Assembly (NCBI RefSeq): GCF_900107635.1
Contig: NZ_FNRD01000001.1
Coordinates: 1-64,000, forward strand
Source: Flavobacterium gillisiae
GTDB lineage: Bacteria > Bacteroidota > Bacteroidia > Flavobacteriales > Flavobacteriaceae
Length of the DNA stretch: 64,000 bases
Direction: 5' to 3'
The notes beneath the pieces are model-generated. The model ran no database searches. It was not told the origin of the DNA and saw nothing but the letters and a program-made list of their open reading frames with translations. The translations under genes and the position numbers were made by a program. This document shows positions 10,091 to 19,732 of the stretch, in pieces (positions within the stretch are counted from its first letter, which is position 1; each line of letters starts with the position of its first letter).

Positions 10091-10573
10091 TTATTTTCTT
10101 AATTTATTGTCTACAAAATGGTTGATTGCTTCTTCATCCATTTGTGCCAAATACCAGTTTTTATAAACTGCGGCCCCTGATTTTTCATAAAAATCAATCG
10201 CTGGGGTATTCCAGTCTAGTACATGCCAATCAATTCTTCTTACATTGTCTCTTTTTCCCTGTTTGATAATTTCAGAATACAAAGCATAGCCAACTCCTGT
10301 ACCACGCATTTTATCTTTTACTACTAAGTCTTCTAGATGTATTATTTTACCTTTCCAAGTAGAGTAGCGATAATAATACAAAGCAATTCCCACAATCTCC
10401 GATTCAACTTCAGCTACAAAAACATGAAATAGGGGAGTTGGGCCAAAGCCATCGCGAATTAAGTCATCAACATTAATTAAAACGGCATCTGGTTCCTTCT
10501 CAAAATCAGCTAATTCTTGAATTAATTCGAGAACAGAGGTCATATCTTCGGCAATTCCTTTTCTAATAATCAT
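10091..10573 (-). CDS. GNAT family N-acetyltransferase
   Basis: This 160-residue protein is a single GNAT domain. The acetyl-CoA binding segment is VKDKMRGTGVGYALYSEII (about residues 85-103, R/QxxGxG/A type), followed by the core segment RRIDWHVLDWNTPAIDFYEKSGA typical of spermidine/diamine-type or ribosomal-protein-type GNATs. The family transfers an acetyl group from acetyl-CoA to an amine; I cannot name the substrate. It is divergent from the fructose bisphosphatase gene, with 168 bases between the two starts. Confidence 0.9.
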   Translation of the reverse strand: MIIRKGIAEDMTSVLELIQELADFEKEPDAVLINVDDLIRDGFGPTPLFHVFVAEVESEIVGIALYYYRYSTWKGKIIHLEDLVVKDKMRGTGVGYALYSEIIKQGKRDNVRRIDWHVLDWNTPAIDFYEKSGAAVYKNWYLAQMDEEAINHFVDNKLRK

Positions 10574-10741
10574 AAATTCTTGTTTTAAAGGGTGAAAAAT
10601 TAAAATATAGTTTTTTCAACCCGTAATTTAGGCATAATATCAGCAAATATACAATAGTGACAAACTAAGTAAATTTTATTCAATTCATTTTCACAAAAAA
10701 GCCGATATTTGTGACTTCAATTTAACTACAACGATGTCGTA

Positions 10742-11761
10742 ATGGAAGAACGCAATAAAACCTTAGGGGAATTTATCATTGAGAACCAAAATGCCTTTCA
10801 ATATTCGTCTGGCGAATTATCTCGTATTATCAACTCTATTCGATTGGCCGCTAAGGTGGTCAACTATAAAGTGAATAAAGCGGGGTTGGTGGACATAACA
10901 GGGGCTGCTGGAGCACAAAATATTCAGGGTGAAGACCAGCAGAAACTTGATGTTTATGCTAATGAAGTTTTTATTCAAACATTAATTAATCGTGAAATTG
11001 TTTGCGGAATCGCTTCTGAAGAAAATGATGATTTTATTACAGTTGAAGGAAGTGATAATAGCCATAATAATAAATATGTCGTATTAATGGACCCACTAGA
11101 TGGATCGTCAAATATAGATGTAAATGTTTCTGTGGGGACTATTTTTTCTGTTTATAGAAGAATAACTCCAATAGGAAGCCCGGTAACTATAGAGGATTTT
11201 TTACAACCTGGAACGAGTCAAGTTGCTGCGGGTTATGTGATTTACGGAACATCGACTATGATTGTTTATACAACAGGGCATGGAGTAAATGGTTTTACGC
11301 TAAACCCTGCTATTGGAACATTTTATTTGTCACATCCTAATATGCAGTTTTCTGAAGACGGAAATATTTATTCAATAAATGAAGGGAATTACACTCATTT
11401 TCCACAGGGTGTAAAAAATTATTTAAAATATTGCCAATCTGAGGAAGGGGATAGACCTTATACGTCTCGTTATATAGGTAGTTTAGTCTCTGATATTCAT
11501 AGAAACATGATTAAAGGCGGAATTTATATTTATCCAACAAGTTCTAAAGCTCCAAAAGGAAAATTGAGATTGTTGTATGAATGTAATCCAATGGCTTTTA
11601 TTGTAGAACAAGCTGGAGGTAAAGCTTCGGATGGGTTTAATAGAATAATGGAATTACAACCTACAGAACTTCATGAAAGAGTTCCTTTTTTCTGTGGTAG
11701 CTATAATATGGTGGAGAAAGCAGAAGAATTTATGCTTGAGGCCAAACTAAGTAAATACTAA
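10742..11761 (+). CDS. fbp: Class I fructose-1,6-bisphosphatase
   Basis: This 339-residue enzyme hydrolyses fructose 1,6-bisphosphate to fructose 6-phosphate in gluconeogenesis. The metal and substrate motif [19 protein letters not shown] (about residues 119-137) and the preceding CGIASEEND identify the class I family, and the length is normal. The C-terminal [22 protein letters not shown] is also typical. The gene is followed by a strong terminator shared with the convergent TerB-like gene. Confidence 0.96.
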   Translation: MEERNKTLGEFIIENQNAFQYSSGELSRIINSIRLAAKVVNYKVNKAGLVDITGAAGAQNIQGEDQQKLDVYANEVFIQTLINREIVCGIASEENDDFITVEGSDNSHNNKYVVLMDPLDGSSNIDVNVSVGTIFSVYRRITPIGSPVTIEDFLQPGTSQVAAGYVIYGTSTMIVYTTGHGVNGFTLNPAIGTFYLSHPNMQFSEDGNIYSINEGNYTHFPQGVKNYLKYCQSEEGDRPYTSRYIGSLVSDIHRNMIKGGIYIYPTSSKAPKGKLRLLYECNPMAFIVEQAGGKASDGFNRIMELQPTELHERVPFFCGSYNMVEKAEEFMLEAKLSKY

Positions 11762-11770
11762 AACAATAAA

Positions 11771-11800
11771 TAAAGAGCCCTAAATTTTTAGGGCTCTTTA
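11771..11800. terminator. Bidirectional terminator between fbp and the TerB-like gene
   Basis: Perfect stem TAAAGAGCCCTAAA/TTTAGGGCTCTTTA, with A residues before and T residues after, between two convergent stop codons. Confidence 0.85.
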
Positions 11801-11804
11801 TATT

Positions 11805-12233
11805 TTATAGATGTTTTTCCATTTCTGAAAGGAAATCATCGATATCTGCATTTTTGTCTACTAATACAAGTGCTTTAGCTACTACCAAGTCTACGTTTTC
11901 TGGAGTGAATCCAATTCCCAGACAAAGTTTTTTCAACATAACTTCTTGTTGGTCTCCCAAAATATGGTCAACATGTACTATTCTGGCTAGGTCGTACAAA
12001 CGTTCTAACCTCATTGAATTTAAGTATGGAGGGTTGATTGGGTACTTTGAAGGGTTTTCTAAAATCTCTACATATTCTGCAGGAGAAATTTCAAGCCTAA
12101 TGGCTAATTTGTCTAAAAACTCTTTTTCTTCAGGGGCAAAAACCCCATCTGCTAATGCTAATCTAACAATCGAAGAAAAGTGACCTTTGTTTCTTTGCTT
12201 GAATTCGCTATCAAATAAATCTGAAAATGACAT
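11805..12233 (-). CDS. TerB-like domain protein
   Basis: This 142-residue, all-helical acidic protein matches the TerB/DjlA-type fold: the segment FSSIVRLALADGVFAPEEKEFLDKLA (about residues 19-44) contains the acidic DG..-EE pattern of this family, and a second similar helix pair follows. TerB proteins were named for tellurite resistance but most are uncharacterised, possibly metal-sensing or membrane-associated. There is no signal peptide and no other ter gene nearby, so a tellurite role is not supported here. Confidence 0.8.
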   Translation of the reverse strand: MSFSDLFDSEFKQRNKGHFSSIVRLALADGVFAPEEKEFLDKLAIRLEISPAEYVEILENPSKYPINPPYLNSMRLERLYDLARIVHVDHILGDQQEVMLKKLCLGIGFTPENVDLVVAKALVLVDKNADIDDFLSEMEKHL

Positions 12234-12428
12234 AATTAATTGTATTTTTTTATGCTACAAATATAAATCAATTTTTAAACTATTAATTTAATTTCGTTTT
12301 AAATTTTATTTTATAATTATTGGGCCTTTTAATTGAAATATAAATGTACGATTTGAGTATTCGATTCTACCGTTTTCAAAATAAATCGTAAGTTTACAAA
12401 CCCTTTATCAACTATAATTATATTACCT

Positions 12429-13022
12429 ATGTCAGAATTTTTGATTTATTTTCAAATAGGATTAAAACACGTCTTGGATATTTACGCTTACGATCATGTT
12501 TTGTTTCTAATAGCTTTGGCTGTACCGTTTTCTTTTAATGATTGGAAACGAATAGTTCTCTTAATAACGCTTTTTACGATAGGTCACACTATGGCTTTAT
12601 TGCTGTCTGTTTTTGGTATTATTGCCATTAAAGTAAATGTAGTAGAACTATTAATCCCGATTACGATATTAATTACCGCCTTTTTTAATTTGTTTACTGC
12701 CGGTAAATCCAATAAAAAAGAAAGTGTAAATCTGATTTTTTTCGTCACTCTGTTCTTTGGAATTATACACGGATTAGGATTTTCTAATTATTTTAAAGCA
12801 ATACTTGGCGGAAACGCGACATCAAAATTACTTCCTTTAGCTGAATTTGCGTTAGGAATTGAAGCAGCGCAAATTGTTGTGGTTTTTGTAGTTTTGATTC
12901 TGGCGTATATTGTACAAACAGTTTTTAGATTCTCGAAAAGGGATTGGACTTTGGTGATGTCAGCGTTTATAATAGGTGTAGTATTGCCAATGATAATTGA
13001 AAATGAAATTTGGACGAGATAA
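12429..13022 (+). CDS. HupE/UreJ family membrane protein
   Basis: This 197-residue integral membrane protein has about six hydrophobic segments and the family motifs GLKHVLDIYAYDHVLFLIAL (about 11-30), IGHTMALLLSVFG and FGIIHGLGFSNYF. HupE/UreJ proteins are thought to move nickel or other metals for hydrogenases or ureases, but no such enzyme genes lie nearby, and flavobacterial members stand alone. The stop codon overlaps by proximity with the next gene, which starts one base after it, so translation is probably coupled. Confidence 0.87.
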   Translation: MSEFLIYFQIGLKHVLDIYAYDHVLFLIALAVPFSFNDWKRIVLLITLFTIGHTMALLLSVFGIIAIKVNVVELLIPITILITAFFNLFTAGKSNKKESVNLIFFVTLFFGIIHGLGFSNYFKAILGGNATSKLLPLAEFALGIEAAQIVVVFVVLILAYIVQTVFRFSKRDWTLVMSAFIIGVVLPMIIENEIWTR

Positions 13023-13023
13023 A

Positions 13024-13455
13024 ATGGAAGCAAAAAAATTAAATAAATACGATAAGGCTTATCTAAGAATTGCTACTGAATGGGGCAGTTTGTCGTATTG
13101 TAAGCGGAAACAAGTAGGAGCGATCATCGTTCGCGACCGAATGATAATTTCAGATGGTTATAATGGAACACCTACCGGTTTTGAAAACTGCTGTGAAGAT
13201 AATGAAGGGCTCACTCGATGGGATGTCTTACATGCGGAAGCAAATGCCATTCTAAAAGTAGCAAGATCCACGCAATCCTGCGAAGGGTCTACTTTATATA
13301 TTACACTGTCACCTTGCAAAGAGTGCAGTAAATTAATACATCAATCTGGAATAAAACGAGTGGTATATCATAGAGGGTACCGTGATGATTCAGGAATACA
13401 GTTTTTAATAAAAGCTGGTGTGATTGTTGAGCATATATCGATATTAGAGGAATAG
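13024..13455 (+). CDS. dCMP deaminase family protein (ComEB-like)
   Basis: This 143-residue protein is a zinc-dependent deoxycytidylate deaminase-type fold: HAEANAI (His70, Glu72) and PCKECSK (Cys98, Cys101) are the zinc ligands and catalytic Glu. It probably converts dCMP to dUMP in pyrimidine nucleotide metabolism. I use the ATG at 13024, immediately after the HupE stop, rather than the upstream in-frame ATG at 12997, which lies inside the previous gene. The S41 protease starts directly after the stop (TAG ATG), so the three genes form an operon. Confidence 0.9.
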   Translation: MEAKKLNKYDKAYLRIATEWGSLSYCKRKQVGAIIVRDRMIISDGYNGTPTGFENCCEDNEGLTRWDVLHAEANAILKVARSTQSCEGSTLYITLSPCKECSKLIHQSGIKRVVYHRGYRDDSGIQFLIKAGVIVEHISILEE

Positions 13456-15024
13456 ATGAAAACTGAAATTAAATACCTGCCAATACTTATTGGCGCAACT
13501 CTTGCGCTCGGAATCGTTATTGGTGGGTGGTTAAATGGTTTCGGCGACGATCATTTTTTGGTCGAAAACAGTTCTAAAACTAAAATCAATAAACTCATTG
13601 ATTTTATCGACAATGAATATGTAGATAATGTAAATACAGATTCTATCGTAAATATTACGGTTGACAACATTCTGAGTCAGCTGGATCCACATTCTGTTTA
13701 TATTTCGTCTAGTGAGCAAGTGCAGGTAGCTGAGAGCATGAAAGGTGATTTTGTGGGGATTGGAGTAAATTTTTATATGTATAAAGATTCTGTGGCTATA
13801 ATCAGACCCATTGAAAATGGTCCTTCGGCTAAAGCGGGGATACTGGCTGGGGATAGAATTTTATATGCTGATAAGACAAAATTATTTGGACGTAAATTGC
13901 CCAGTGACAGTCTGTTTTCTAAGTTAAAAGGAGAGCAGGGTTCTGTAGTGGAGCTTACTATTTATAGGAAATCAGCTAAGAAACAAATAAAACTAAAAAT
14001 AAAACGTGGTATTATTCCTTTAAAAAGTGTCGATGTGGCAGTTCTTTTGAATGATAATACAGGATATATAAAAATTAATCGTTTTGCAGAAACAACCTTT
14101 GAAGAATTTAAAAAGGGCTTGGCCAAATTAAAAAAAGAAGGAGCAATGACACTCGTTATCGATCTTCGTGATAATGGAGGTGGGTATATGGAAGAAGCAA
14201 TCGACATCGCAGATGAATTGTTAAAAGACAAGCAATTAATCGTTTTTACCAAAAATAAAAAAGGCAGCATACAAAAAACATATGCGACTAAAAAAGGTGA
14301 TTTTGAAACGGGTAAAGTATTTGTGCTGCAAAATGAGAATAGTGCTTCAGCGAGTGAAATTTTAGCGGGAGCGATTCAGGATAATGATCGTGGCACTATT
14401 GTAGGACGCCGTTCTTTTGGGAAAGGATTAGTACAACGCGAAATGGATTTTTCCGATGGTTCGGCAGTTAGATTGACCGTGGCGAGGTATTATACGCCTA
14501 CAGGAAGGTCGATACAAAGACCGTACAATAAAGGGAGTGAAGAATACTTTAAAGAGTCGGAAGAACGTTTTGAGAACGGTGAATTATATGAAAAAGACAG
14601 TATAAAAGTTGCCGACAGTTTGAAATTCAAAACGCCGAAAGGAAAAATTGTTTATGGTGGTGGTGGAATTGTTCCGGATATTTTTGTTCCTCTCGAAGTA
14701 GAGCATGGTAATGAAAATACAGTGTATTTAATGAAATCCGGAATCGTAGGGAATTTTGTTTTCGAGCAACTGGATAGAAACAGAATTGCTTTTAAAGGGC
14801 TTTCTTTTGAGCAGTTTAATAGTAAAATGGATAAAACCAATTTGTATTTTAGTGGTTTTAAAAAATACCTTTTGAGAAGTGGATTAGATATAGATTTATC
14901 GAAAAACAAAGACATTGTAAAGCGCTATCTCGCGGCTGAATTTGCCCGACAATTGTATGGAGAAAGCAAGTATTACGAAATTATTTTAAAAGAGGATGCT
15001 ATGGTTAAGGCGGTTTTGAAATAG
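13456..15024 (+). CDS. S41 family C-terminal processing peptidase (CtpA-like)
   Basis: This 522-residue protease has an N-terminal signal or anchor segment (LPILIGATLALGIVIGGWLN, residues 8-27), a PDZ domain (about 85-170, FVGIGVNFYMYKDS), and the S41 catalytic domain with the Ser-Lys dyad: Ser in NSASASEILAGA and Lys in RRSFGKGLVQ. C-terminal processing peptidases act in the periplasm on unfolded or envelope proteins. It begins right after the deaminase stop codon. The C-terminal 130 residues extend past the catalytic core, as is common in Bacteroidetes members. Confidence 0.93.
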   Translation: MKTEIKYLPILIGATLALGIVIGGWLNGFGDDHFLVENSSKTKINKLIDFIDNEYVDNVNTDSIVNITVDNILSQLDPHSVYISSSEQVQVAESMKGDFVGIGVNFYMYKDSVAIIRPIENGPSAKAGILAGDRILYADKTKLFGRKLPSDSLFSKLKGEQGSVVELTIYRKSAKKQIKLKIKRGIIPLKSVDVAVLLNDNTGYIKINRFAETTFEEFKKGLAKLKKEGAMTLVIDLRDNGGGYMEEAIDIADELLKDKQLIVFTKNKKGSIQKTYATKKGDFETGKVFVLQNENSASASEILAGAIQDNDRGTIVGRRSFGKGLVQREMDFSDGSAVRLTVARYYTPTGRSIQRPYNKGSEEYFKESEERFENGELYEKDSIKVADSLKFKTPKGKIVYGGGGIVPDIFVPLEVEHGNENTVYLMKSGIVGNFVFEQLDRNRIAFKGLSFEQFNSKMDKTNLYFSGFKKYLLRSGLDIDLSKNKDIVKRYLAAEFARQLYGESKYYEIILKEDAMVKAVLK

Positions 15025-15109
15025 GCGTTTTAATATCAATGGCAAAAATCAATTGCAATTTCAAATGAATGTGCGGTCTGATATATAATGTGGGACATAC
15101 TTTAAATCT

Positions 15110-15874
15110 CTAACTTCTGCCTTCCTTTGTTAGATTGTCCCAGTCTTCCCTGTAGCGAATAAGTTCCTTATCTATCATCTCTTTAGAAGTCTTTAATAAA
15201 TATTCTGGATCTTCAGAATATAGTGGCGGGAAATACGTGATTTTTATTTCGGTAGTGAGTTTTCCAAAACATTTTAAAAAGTGTGGGATAAAGGTGTCGT
15301 CATTTACGAAGGCATCTGACTTTACTTTATAATCGATAGCGACAGCTAGTATTGCTGCTTTTATTTGGGTGGCAGTTTTAAACGATCCATAATTAAAGTC
15401 TACCGTTGTAGGTAAAACATGAGTTGTTCCTTCTGGGAAATTAATGACTGAATTGCCATTATTGATGACTTCTTTTATGTTTTCGCATGTTTTTTGTCGG
15501 CTGTCCTGACATTCTCTTTCAACAAAAATCACTCCTGATATTTTACAGATATAACCAATGAGCGGCCAAGATTCGACTTCTTTTTTACCTACAGGGTAAG
15601 CATGAATGTGTCCTACAATAACTATGGGGTCAAAATAAGAACGATGATTAGCTACGATTAATCCTTGAATTGTTGGTAATTTACCATAAACGGTTGTGCG
15701 GATTCCTAAAATGAAATTTGTTGTTTTAATTATAAAATCACGTAAAAAAAGGGCGTTTCTTTTTGAAGTTTTTTCACTCCAAAATAAACTTAGGAAATAG
15801 AAAAGGATAGAGAAGAAAGAAATAAAGAGTATGAAAAGAATCAATCTTGTTAGTCCTAGTAAATATGATAGCAT
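15110..15874 (-). CDS. 1-acyl-sn-glycerol-3-phosphate acyltransferase (PlsC family)
   Basis: This 254-residue membrane-associated enzyme has a hydrophobic N-terminus (about residues 3-35) and the PlsC motifs NHRSYFDP (H-x4-D catalytic pair) and FPEGTTH. The family acylates lysophosphatidic acid to phosphatidic acid in phospholipid synthesis. It is downstream of the small flavoprotein gene (55 bases apart) and probably ends that operon. The exact acyl acceptor is not certain from sequence. Confidence 0.9.
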   Translation of the reverse strand: MLSYLLGLTRLILFILFISFFSILFYFLSLFWSEKTSKRNALFLRDFIIKTTNFILGIRTTVYGKLPTIQGLIVANHRSYFDPIVIVGHIHAYPVGKKEVESWPLIGYICKISGVIFVERECQDSRQKTCENIKEVINNGNSVINFPEGTTHVLPTTVDFNYGSFKTATQIKAAILAVAIDYKVKSDAFVNDDTFIPHFLKCFGKLTTEIKITYFPPLYSEDPEYLLKTSKEMIDKELIRYREDWDNLTKEGRS

Positions 15875-15929
15875 AATGAGTTTTGTAAAAAAGGTAAAAC
15901 TAACATTATTTTCTAATAATCAAAGGGTT

Positions 15930-16535
15930 TTATCTAATGCTGTCGTGAACATGTGTTTGAGTGCCGTTATTCCAAAGCGTAAGGATATCTGTAGCAACTG
16001 CTGCGCCACTTCCTGCGGCAATGGTAAGTTGGCTTCTCCATCCTGCAAGAGTTCCTGCTACGTAGATGCCATCGGCAACTTTATGATCGGTATTGTGTAA
16101 TTGGATTCTTTGTTTTTCGGGTAATGATTTTTGATGCGGCTCGACAAATTGCATTAGTCCTTCAATTGAAAAAGTATTTGCTGCGCCAATAGTGACTACA
16201 ATTACTTTAGCTTTATAAGTGTTTTTGTTTGTTATGATGGAAAAGTCAGTAGATTGTCCTTCAATTTTCAAGACTTTTTCGTCAGGTATTTGAGTGACGT
16301 GAGGATAGAGTTGGGATAGCTGTTGTGTGCTTTGTGCCAATAAATCCGAGCCCAATGTTTCTGCAGGAATTCCATAGGCGTTATTAAAAACAGCTTCCTG
16401 GAGAGATGATGATTTTTGATGGGTAAAAATTCCGACTGTTTTTTCGGTTGCAAATTTTTTGTTTTTTGCAGAGCCCAATACTAGGGCACATGACATTCCG
16501 GAAACGCCACCACCAATAATTAAAACGTCAAACAT
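15930..16535 (-). CDS. Short FAD-dependent oxidoreductase (thioredoxin-reductase-like fold)
   Basis: This 201-residue protein opens with an FAD-binding Rossmann motif (VLIIGGGVSGMSCALVLG, residues 4-21) and ends with the second FAD motif of the family (GIYVAGTLAGWRSQLTIAAG). It is much shorter than classical thioredoxin reductases (about 310 residues): the central NAD(P)H domain with the CxxC is absent. It may be a minimal flavoprotein that receives electrons from a partner. It starts one base before the stop of the 67-residue membrane protein gene, so the pair is tightly coupled. Confidence 0.83.
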   Translation of the reverse strand: MFDVLIIGGGVSGMSCALVLGSAKNKKFATEKTVGIFTHQKSSSLQEAVFNNAYGIPAETLGSDLLAQSTQQLSQLYPHVTQIPDEKVLKIEGQSTDFSIITNKNTYKAKVIVVTIGAANTFSIEGLMQFVEPHQKSLPEKQRIQLHNTDHKVADGIYVAGTLAGWRSQLTIAAGSGAAVATDILTLWNNGTQTHVHDSIR

Positions 16536-16536
16536 A

Positions 16537-16740
16537 TTATATGTTGTCGTTCATTTTTTCTTCTATTTTTTTAGACATTCTAAAAATCAAAAGGATTAAT
16601 ACTGCGCAGAATGAAGCTCCGATTCCAACGAATGCTACCATACTGTCTCCTTGAAACGGATGATTAAAATCTAGCAATGTGATATTGAAAATTATAAGCG
16701 CCAATGCTAGAAACACTAATATGTTAGTAAAGATTTTCAT
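16537..16740 (-). CDS. Small two-helix membrane protein, unknown function
   Basis: This 67-residue protein has two hydrophobic helices (about residues 4-24 and 34-54) with a short soluble turn and a charged C-terminus (SKKIEEKMNDNI). It is directly upstream of the short flavoprotein (1 base apart) and could anchor it at the membrane. I do not recognise a family. Confidence 0.7.
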   Translation of the reverse strand: MKIFTNILVFLALALIIFNITLLDFNHPFQGDSMVAFVGIGASFCAVLILLIFRMSKKIEEKMNDNI

Positions 16741-16866
16741 AAGATGGTATTTTATGCCTGAGTCGTAAAAAAACGATTAAAGGAGTGTTTTGATTTAAAA
16801 CATATCCTAGAAAAATCAGATTATATTTACAGGCTACATTAGGGGGTAAATTTATAAAAAAAAATA

Positions 16867-17442
16867 TTAGACAAACAAACCTTTAACATTAGCAGCGAAT
16901 AATTTAACAGCGATTGCTAGAAGAACGACGCCAAAAGTCTTGCGAACTACGCCTAGGCCGTCTTTCCCTAGCATTCTTTCGATTTTAGAAGATGACTTTA
17001 GCACAATATAAACTAATAAAATGTTTAAAATTATCGCAATAATTATGTTTACGGTATGGAATTGAGATTTAAGCGACAATAAAGTCGTCATCGTTCCGGC
17101 TCCAGCAATTAATGGAAATGCAAGAGGGACAATAGAGGCTGAGCTAGCTTCCTCGTCACGGTAAATTCGAATTCCTAAAATCATTTCTAATGCTAAAAAG
17201 AATAAAACAAAGGAACCAGCGACTGCAAATGAGTTCACATCGATACCAATCAGTTTTAAAAGCTCTTCTCCCACAAATAGGAATACAATCATGATAAATC
17301 CGGATGCTAAAGAAGCTTTTTCAGATTCAATATGTCCAAATTTTGATCTTAGGTCAACTATAATCGGAATGGAACCCACGATATCAATCACGGCAAAAAG
17401 CACCATCCCAACAGTAATTATCTCCCTTATATCTAGTTCCAT
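16867..17442 (-). CDS. MarC family integral membrane protein
   Basis: This 191-residue protein has about six membrane helices and the MarC pattern (ITVGMVLFAVIDIVGSIPI near the start, ASSASIVPLAFPLIAGAGT in the middle). MarC/YchE proteins were once linked to multiple antibiotic resistance but their role is unknown. I begin at the ATG at 17442 (MELDIREIITVG), where conserved similarity starts, instead of the in-frame ATG at 17478, which would add 12 unconserved residues. Confidence 0.88.
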   Translation of the reverse strand: MELDIREIITVGMVLFAVIDIVGSIPIIVDLRSKFGHIESEKASLASGFIMIVFLFVGEELLKLIGIDVNSFAVAGSFVLFFLALEMILGIRIYRDEEASSASIVPLAFPLIAGAGTMTTLLSLKSQFHTVNIIIAIILNILLVYIVLKSSSKIERMLGKDGLGVVRKTFGVVLLAIAVKLFAANVKGLFV

Positions 17443-17667
17443 AACGTATTTTTTTATTTGCAAAGGTAAACTAATCAATGGATTTCTTAGTAAAGCTAGA
17501 AGTTTGTTCGAATATAATTATTTCTCTAATTATGCATTCAATTAAGTTGTTTTTTTGATATCTACGCTGCTGCAAATGATTGTAATAAAACTAAAAAACG
17601 TATGTTGGGTTTGTGTTAGCTTATATAAAAAGCAACATTTAACAGATAGGCTTTGTCTTAGTTTGAC

Positions 17668-17675
17668 TATCTTTG
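17668..17675 (+). promoter_or_regulatory. Flavobacterial -7 promoter box (TATCTTTG)
   Basis: TATCTTTG fits the Bacteroidetes consensus TAnnTTTG and lies 28 bases before the DUF3109 gene start. I see no convincing -33 TTG at the usual spacing. Confidence 0.6.
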
Positions 17676-17703
17676 CACTTTATAATCTCAGTATACCACA
17701 ATA

Positions 17704-18270
17704 ATGTTTCAACTAGGAAAAACCATCGTTTCAGAAGATATTTTAAGTAAAGATTTTGTTTGCAATTTAACAGCCTGCAAGGGGGCTTGTTGCGTTAACG
17801 GAGATGCCGGAGCGCCGCTAAGTCTAGAGGAAACAAAAATTTTAGAAAAAATATATCCTAAGGTAAAGCCGTTCCTTCGTAAGGAGGGAATTGCAGTTAT
17901 TGAGGCGCAAGGAACTTCGATAGTAGGTACAGATGGGGATCTTGAAACGCCTCTTATTGACGACAAAGATTGTGCTTATGTAATCTATGATGGTAAAACA
18001 GCGCTCTGTGGTATTGAACAAGCTTATAACCAAGGAATAATAGACTGGAAAAAACCTGTTTCCTGTCATTTATATCCTATTCGTGTAAAAGATTTCACTG
18101 AATTTGCCGCTGTCAATTATGACAGATGGGATATTTGTGATCCAGCCTGTTCGTTAGGTCAGGAACTTGAAGTCCCAATCTATAAGTTTGTCAAAGAAGC
18201 CTTGGTTAGAAGGTTTGGCGAAGACTGGTACTTGGAACTTGAAAAAGTGGCTGAAGAGCTGAAAAAATAA
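17704..18270 (+). CDS. DUF3109 family cysteine-rich protein
   Basis: This 188-residue protein has conserved cysteines that look like a metal or iron-sulfur site: CNLTACKGACC near residues 21-31, then CAYVIYDGKTALCGIEQ, SCHLYPI and CDPACS. This pattern is shared with YkgJ-type zinc or iron-sulfur cluster proteins. DUF3109 members are found across Bacteroidetes and their function is unknown. It stands alone, upstream of the ribonucleotide reductase genes. Confidence 0.85.
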   Translation: MFQLGKTIVSEDILSKDFVCNLTACKGACCVNGDAGAPLSLEETKILEKIYPKVKPFLRKEGIAVIEAQGTSIVGTDGDLETPLIDDKDCAYVIYDGKTALCGIEQAYNQGIIDWKKPVSCHLYPIRVKDFTEFAAVNYDRWDICDPACSLGQELEVPIYKFVKEALVRRFGEDWYLELEKVAEELKK

Positions 18271-18431
18271 TTCTGAAATAACGCCATTTTTTTATCGCGC
18301 CCTATTTTTAAACTCCTATATATCACGGTGCTTTAGCGGGTTTTGTAAAATTTAAACCACTGAATTACAAGTATTTATGGTTTCGTGAAAAACGTTCTGT
18401 TTTCCCGTCTTTGTTCAAAACTATGGCCGAT

Positions 18432-18440
18432 TGTGGATAA
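18432..18440 (-). promoter_or_regulatory. Possible DnaA box upstream of nrdB
   Basis: TGTGGATAA on the plus strand is the complement of the consensus DnaA box TTATCCACA. It sits about 94 bases before nrdB. In E. coli DnaA regulates nrdAB; here a role is inferred only from the match, and one 9-mer can occur by chance. Confidence 0.35.
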
Positions 18441-18533
18441 GTTTGGCTTTTAATTATCGCAATATTTTACAATCTTTGTAAAACACGAAATACTTAAAAA
18501 TTCGTTAAAATATCAAAAAAACAAACAACAACA

Positions 18534-19511
18534 ATGTCACAAATTGAACCAATATTACAAGAGAATAAAAATCGTTTCGTAATTTTCCCTATCAAGCATC
18601 ATGATATATGGGAGTTCTACAAGTCAATGGAGGCTAGTTTTTGGACTGCTGAAGAAATCGATTTGTCTCAAGATTTGAATGATTGGAATAATAAACTGAA
18701 TGATGATGAAAGGTATTTTATAAAACACATTCTAGCTTTTTTTGCTGCTTCAGATGGAATTGTAAATGAAAATCTTGCAGAAAATTTTGTGAACGAAGTG
18801 CAATATGCTGAGGCGAAATTCTTTTATGGTTTCCAAATCATGATGGAGAATATTCATAGTGAAACCTATTCGTTATTGATTGATACCTATGTAAAAGATG
18901 AAGCTGAAAAAGACGACTTGTTTAATGCTTTAGAAGTTTTTCCAGCAATTAAGAAAAAAGCAGATTGGGCTTTACAGTGGATAGAATCGGATTCGTTTGC
19001 AGAGCGATTAATTGCTTTTGCAGCAGTTGAAGGGATTTTCTTCTCAGGAGCGTTTTGTTCTATTTATTGGTTAAAGAAAAGAGGCTTAATGCCAGGATTG
19101 ACTTTTTCTAACGAGTTGATTTCTCGTGATGAGGGAGTTCACTGTGATTTTGCAGTGCACTTACATAACCATCACTTGGTTAACAAAGTGCCAAAAGAAA
19201 GAATTAGAGGTATTATTGTAGATGCTTTAAATATAGAAAGAGAATTTATTACAGAATCACTTCCAGTAAGTTTAATAGGAATGAACGCGGTCTTGATGAC
19301 GCAGTACTTAGAATTTGTTGCCGATAGATTATTAGTTGAATTGGGTTGCAATAGAGAATATAATACTACAAACCCATTTGATTTTATGGATATGATTTCG
19401 CTTCAAGGGAAAACAAATTTCTTTGAAAAGAAAGTAGCCGAATATCAAAAATCAGGGGTTATGAATACTGATGGAGATGCTCAAAAAATATCTTTTGACG
19501 CTGACTTTTAA
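18534..19511 (+). CDS. nrdB: Ribonucleoside-diphosphate reductase, class Ia small subunit
   Basis: This 325-residue subunit holds the di-iron centre and tyrosyl radical that starts reduction of ribonucleotides to deoxyribonucleotides. Iron ligands and radical site are visible: Asp74 ([10 protein letters not shown]), Glu105-x2-His108-x3-Tyr112 (ENIHSETY), then Glu in [10 protein letters not shown] and Glu/His in RDEGVHCDF. The tyrosine is present, so this is a tyrosyl radical enzyme and not a radical-lacking class Ic type. nrdA follows on the same strand after a 221-base gap. Confidence 0.96.
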   Translation: MSQIEPILQENKNRFVIFPIKHHDIWEFYKSMEASFWTAEEIDLSQDLNDWNNKLNDDERYFIKHILAFFAASDGIVNENLAENFVNEVQYAEAKFFYGFQIMMENIHSETYSLLIDTYVKDEAEKDDLFNALEVFPAIKKKADWALQWIESDSFAERLIAFAAVEGIFFSGAFCSIYWLKKRGLMPGLTFSNELISRDEGVHCDFAVHLHNHHLVNKVPKERIRGIIVDALNIEREFITESLPVSLIGMNAVLMTQYLEFVADRLLVELGCNREYNTTNPFDFMDMISLQGKTNFFEKKVAEYQKSGVMNTDGDAQKISFDADF

Positions 19512-19732
19512 TTTCAGAAGCAAAGAAGTTAAGCTGTAAAGTAAATTGAAAGCTTAGTTTTAGCAGAAAGATTATAATAATAAAAACTTTGAGTCTTCGC
19601 ATCTTTAGAGGCTAGCGGAGATACAATCCTAAAGCATAAATACATTGTGCCTTAGCGCCCTAGTGGCAAAAAATAAATAACAAATAACAAGAAACAGCGA
19701 AGGGATTTTCTGTTTTAAAAACAAACAAAAGT

